Shown here piece after piece: positions 60,642-64,000 of a stretch of DNA of 64,000 bases. The stretch is from the NCBI RefSeq assembly GCF_031157315.1, contig NZ_JAVIFU010000016.1, positions 62,001 to 126,000 on the forward strand, read 5' to 3'. A program made the translations under genes and the position numbers. Position 1 is the stretch's first letter, and every line of letters begins with the position of its first letter. The stretch is from Paenibacillus sp. LHD-38 (GTDB taxonomy: Bacteria; Bacillota; Bacilli; Paenibacillales; Paenibacillaceae). A model generated the notes under the pieces. It saw only the letters and a program-made list of their open reading frames with translations. It did no database searches and was not told where the DNA came from.

Positions 60642-62210
60642 ATGAGAACAGCAAATTCCTTGAAAAACATTTCAATAAGTTTAGGGTCCCAAATCATAAT
60701 TGTTATATTAGGATTTATTTCAAGGAAAGTATTTCTCGATAATCTAGGAGCAGAATATCTTGGTATTAATGGGCTGCTAACAAATGTACTTGCTATGCTT
60801 GCCTTAGTAGAAAGTGGCATAGGAACTAGCATTGTTTATAATTTATATAAGCCGTTGGCTGAAAATAATAAACCCAAGATTATTGCATTCGTACAGCTGT
60901 ATAAAAAAGCTTATGCTATTCTGGCAGTGATAATTTTCATATTAAGTATTTCTATATATCCTCTTTTGGATAATTTACTGAAAGGAGAATCAATATCTTA
61001 TTTTACAATAGTATATTTTATATTTGTTGGGAAAAATATGATCACATATTTTAATGCACACAAAGTATCGTTAATATATGCAGATCAAAAAGGGTATGTA
61101 CTGGCTAGGGTAAATATCTTATTCCAGATATTAACTTTATTGTCCAGAATCGGCATCTTGGTTTTGACTAAGGATTATGTAATATATTTATTGGTGGAAC
61201 TTATCGTATTTATTGTACAGAATATATTTAATGGTTTGATTGTTAACAAAAGATACAATTACATAAAAACAAAAAAAACCTATTTAATCGATAGAGAAGA
61301 AAAAGAAAAGTTAATTAAAAATGTAAAAGCATTATTCTTACATAATATAGGTTCCTATTGTGTACTGGGGACAGATAATATATTAATCTCGACGTTCGCA
61401 GGAATTGTAACAGTGGGATTGTACTCCAACTATTCCATGATTATAGGTCAAATAGGGTCATTGATTTCTCCTTTATTAGGAGGAGTAGGAGCGAGTGTAG
61501 GGAATTTAATTGCAACAGAGAGCGATCAAAAAAAATATTCAATTTTTAAAGTTATATACTTATTGAATTTTTGGATTTATTCAATTTGTTTTGTTGTGTT
61601 GTACAATTTGTTAGAGCCGTTTATTAATTGGTGGCTAGGAGGAGGTTATTTATTAGATCGCCTTACTTTCTTGGTCATAATGGTGAATTTTTATATTATG
61701 GGTTTAAGATCGTCGATATCAACTTTTAAAATTAAGGCAGGGATATTTGTCCAAGATAAGTATATACCACTAATTGAGGCTGCTGTTAATCTAGGTACAG
61801 CAATTATTTTAGTTCAATATTTTGGATTAGCAGGCATCTTTATAGGTACGACAATAAGTACTCTTGTTACATTTTGGTATGCACCACGTTTAGTTTATGA
61901 GCAAATTTTCCAAATGCCTGTCTGGGATTACTTTAAAAAGTATATACTTTATGGAATTTTAACTATAGTAGCTTGTGCTGTAACAACTTATATTTGTAGC
62001 TTTCTTTCAAATGAGAACGGAATACTTTCCTTAATTGGAATAGGAATGATATGTGTAATTATTCCTAATATATTATTCACTTTATTTTTTTATAAGACAG
62101 AAGAATTTAAGTATTTAATGAATTTTTTTATGAAAGGAATAAAAAAAGTGAATGCTTTGTTTAGATCTACTGCAGCAAAGCTGAAGAGCCAGTATGGGAT
62201 CGGTCACTAA
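60642..62210 (+). CDS. Polysaccharide flippase (Wzx-like, MOP superfamily)
   Basis: A 522-residue membrane protein with about twelve to fourteen helices. The N-terminal part SLGSQIIIVILGFISRKVFL, then YLGINGLLTNVLAMLALVES, is typical of Wzx-type lipid-linked oligosaccharide flippases of Firmicutes. It would move the finished repeat unit across the membrane. The ATG at 60642 lies one base after the stop of the GT2 gene; a GTG nine bases upstream is less likely. No polymerase gene is seen in the window. Confidence 0.9.
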   Translation: MRTANSLKNISISLGSQIIIVILGFISRKVFLDNLGAEYLGINGLLTNVLAMLALVESGIGTSIVYNLYKPLAENNKPKIIAFVQLYKKAYAILAVIIFILSISIYPLLDNLLKGESISYFTIVYFIFVGKNMITYFNAHKVSLIYADQKGYVLARVNILFQILTLLSRIGILVLTKDYVIYLLVELIVFIVQNIFNGLIVNKRYNYIKTKKTYLIDREEKEKLIKNVKALFLHNIGSYCVLGTDNILISTFAGIVTVGLYSNYSMIIGQIGSLISPLLGGVGASVGNLIATESDQKKYSIFKVIYLLNFWIYSICFVVLYNLLEPFINWWLGGGYLLDRLTFLVIMVNFYIMGLRSSISTFKIKAGIFVQDKYIPLIEAAVNLGTAIILVQYFGLAGIFIGTTISTLVTFWYAPRLVYEQIFQMPVWDYFKKYILYGILTIVACAVTTYICSFLSNENGILSLIGIGMICVIIPNILFTLFFYKTEEFKYLMNFFMKGIKKVNALFRSTAAKLKSQYGIGH

Positions 62211-62262
62211 ACTACATGTTCAATCTTAAGTAATATTTTTTATTTGGAATGAACTAGAATCT

Positions 62263-62308
62263 GTGACCTTCCATGGAATATGTTTGTTCAATTCGCATGA
62301 AAGGTCAC
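62263..62308. other. Inverted repeat after the flippase gene
   Basis: GTGACCTTCCATG (62263-62275) and CATGAAAGGTCAC (62296-62308) pair at 12 of 13 positions. No T tract follows. It may be a terminator remnant or an end of a mobile element. Confidence 0.4.
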
Positions 62309-62847
62309 TCCGTGTCATCAAAAATATTTAAACCTTAGCATTACGGATGATCTCTATCATCATTTCCGAGTTTGGATATTTACTTCATTATAAATCCCAA
62401 CTAAACGTTATACATCATAAGCAACTCGTTGTAATGATGTACTATTTTTGCCTGCTTCAACTTCTACAAGTCCATAAGATGCCTTTGCAATACCGTCATA
62501 AGTCAGATCAACGATGCCAATATACATTATTGTTATTTCGATTGATGTATTTAATATATGGTTTGTGAATATGTGCTTAGGCAAATAGGTTTGCTTCAAT
62601 TGCGTGCATCAGCATGGATTCTATTTGGTTATTAACCACGTCAGGAAGCACAATTTCGAAAAGATTATCAGGTGTCGATTCCTTTTTTTTTGATGTCTGG
62701 GAGAAGGGAATCAAGCGCAATAGCATTTCCAAGGTGTCCGCAGCCAGCCACCTTGTCGGATGAATGGCAAGTGGCATCGTCGTAGCAACTCGGGTAGCGT
62801 CACTCGTACTGCCACTGACGAATAGTATTTAGCCTTGTGTTTTGGAA
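62309..62847 (-). other. Gene-poor stretch with short unrecognised frames
   Basis: Minus-strand frames of about 60 residues at 62408-62599 (IGIVDLTYDGIAKASYGLVE) and 62577-62777 (IHPTRWLAADTLEMLLRLIP) look protein-like but lack ribosome sites and complete domains. They are probably debris of a decayed gene. I cannot name it. Confidence 0.35.
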
Positions 62848-63215
62848 TTACATCTTGTTCATAACTCGGTGGACGTGCGCTTCACCAACAATCTTGTTTT
62901 TACGAACGAATGCATCTAATAGAGATTGGCTGCAGTGGTTATTAATTTTTCTAGGCACGCCATGAGCAAATAGGTGAATCGCAACCAACTCGTCATCCGA
63001 AAATATCTCCTGAACGGAACCAGATGCCCTGACTTAGTGCTGAATGTAGGTACTCGTCTCCTCTTCTGAGAACCCTTGGAACTGATTAGGTTTGAATCCG
63101 CTGATCAATGGCGTTCAAATGCCTCACCTTAAGCTGGTTGCGCAAGCTAGGCCGCCCGACCAGGATTAAATTCAGCGGCGAGTTGGAATCCTCTTTGATG
63201 TTCAGCAAAAATCGA
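62848..63215 (-). pseudogene. Remnant of an ExeA/TniB-like AAA ATPase
   Basis: On the minus strand, frames broken by stops and shifts encode SPLNLILVGRPSLRNQLKVR, then ETSTYIQH, a stop, VRASGSVQEIFSDDELVAIH, and VPRKINNHCSQSLLDAFVRK up to a TAA at 62848-62850. This is the C-terminal part of the AAA ATPases that accompany transposases and recombinases (ExeA-like). The N-terminal Walker region is missing. Confidence 0.72.
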
Positions 63216-63254
63216 ATCTTCAGCATCATTGTTTCCGAAAGTCGATGTAATGAT

Positions 63255-63900
63255 CATACGAATTCTTTTAGCTGCCTCTAGCAACTGCATTGCTTATCTG
63301 TGTTTAAATACATGTGGTGTAACTTGATCAGGAAATAACTCGGGTTGAAGTTTTCTTGCTTGATCCACATATTTATCTATGATGTAGCCCCTCTTAACCG
63401 CTCCTCCTTTCGATTTATGAAAAAGGCGTGTCTAAACCTTGTTTACTCATGCTTTATGGTTGTTTCCCGAACGTATTTTCATTATTTTGGATGAATTGGG
63501 CATGATGGGGGAAATTCAGAGTTTATTCTCTTTCCAGTAAACTTCACCTTAGCTGGTCTGCTTAATCGGACATGGCAAACTGTCAAATCAATAATTTCTT
63601 GGACGTGTGCCCCTGATTCGTACAACAATGTCAATAATGCCTTATCCCTTCGACCTTGCCTTGACTTTAAAGACGGCTCGGCCAGTACGGCCTATATTCC
63701 CTCTAGCATCAGATAATGAAGAGGCGCAACATTTGACCAAGCTTTCCGAAATCGGAACAAGCCGATGTTATTGAATTTAGAGCACTCAATGGAAATAATT
63801 CCTCACGCGGATTAGCATCTGCCATCGACAGAGACAGCGCTTCTGATGATATACGTTTCACAGAACAAACTCCGAATTATTGATGATCACATCACATGGT
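63255..63900 (-). pseudogene. Remnant of a tyrosine recombinase (mobile-element integrase)
   Basis: Minus-strand fragments match an XerC-like integrase in order. An upstream piece around 63500-63750 has APLHYLMLEGI, a stop, AVLAEP, then GRRDKALLTLLYESGAHVQE and IIDLTVCHVRLSRPAKVKFT. A downstream piece around 63260-63390 has YIIDKYVDQARKLQPELFPD and QVTPHVFKHR, then a stop. The catalytic arginine region and the C-terminal HxxR box region are thus changed or lost. With the ATPase remnant it marks a dead mobile element at the right border of the AT-rich island. Confidence 0.72.
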
Positions 63901-64000
63901 GAAGCATGTCATTCAAGGGGAACTCCAATGAAGCGGCAGTGGTCTGAAATGAAGTAAAATCGGGAATTGGACTGATGGCTGGTACAAATGGCCATGAGTA

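Overview
The window reads as chromosome of an endospore-forming Firmicute, most likely Paenibacillus or a close relative. The grounds are spore coat genes (CotB, CotH and CotF types), a gerB-gerA-gerC germination operon, the order pheS-pheT-zapA-...-mutS2, a T-box leader, a c-di-AMP riboswitch, strong AGGAGG ribosome sites and frequent TTG/GTG starts. No rRNA, tRNA or CRISPR array was seen.

Layout. 0-2.5 kb: the start of a Nudix gene on the minus strand, two lipoproteins, a histidine phosphatase and a small basic protein. 2.6-5.2 kb: a uronate-catabolism operon kduI-deoR-kduD behind a palindromic operator. 5.3-5.95 kb: an unknown protein under a c-di-AMP (ydaO-type) riboswitch. 6.0-8.1 kb: an HxlR regulator divergent from an extradiol dioxygenase and a GTP cyclohydrolase II. 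8.2-13.6 kb: lipoproteins, a DRE-TIM aldolase, a VWA lipoprotein and glutamate dehydrogenase. 13.7-14.9 kb: a gene-free array of palindromic repeats. 14.9-17.3 kb: a GH27 alpha-galactosidase and an AraC regulator. 17.3-23.6 kb: a CopD-like membrane protein with a two-component pair, a ThuA protein and three damaged genes (cyclotransferase, SpoIIE phosphatase, GMC oxidoreductase). 23.6-31.5 kb: Phe T-box, pheS, pheT and a giant ZapA-coiled-coil protein. 31.5-39.5 kb: SDR, CuA-type lipoprotein, mutS2, membrane proteins, a zinc-ribbon protein, an MFS transporter and cysK. 39.5-47.4 kb: a sporulation block with CotH kinase, a GN-repeat protein, two CotB-type proteins, gerB-A-C and two CotF-like proteins. 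47.6-54.1 kb: Lrp regulator with aminotransferase, a PduO-type adenosyltransferase with an RluA synthase, an ArsC-like protein, a second aminotransferase, a 5'-3' exonuclease and an ArsR regulator. 54.2-62.2 kb: a strongly AT-rich polysaccharide island (two GT2, two intact GT4, one decayed GT4, a pyruvyl transferase and a flippase). 62.2-64 kb: remains of a mobile element (ExeA-like ATPase and tyrosine recombinase).

How the genes work together. kduI and kduD convert unsaturated uronate products to 2-keto-3-deoxygluconate, presumably under the DeoR protein between them. The CotH/CotB/GN-repeat cluster resembles the Bacillus subtilis cotB-cotG-cotH locus and sits beside the germination receptor operon. 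The AT-rich island would build and export a surface glycan, probably pyruvylated. The most unusual items are the 1231-residue ZapA fusion with five near-identical 132-bp repeats, the c-di-AMP riboswitch in front of an unknown gene, the 13.7-14.9 kb palindrome array, a 60-bp dispersed repeat seen three times just upstream of genes, and the repeat-rich putative CotH substrates.
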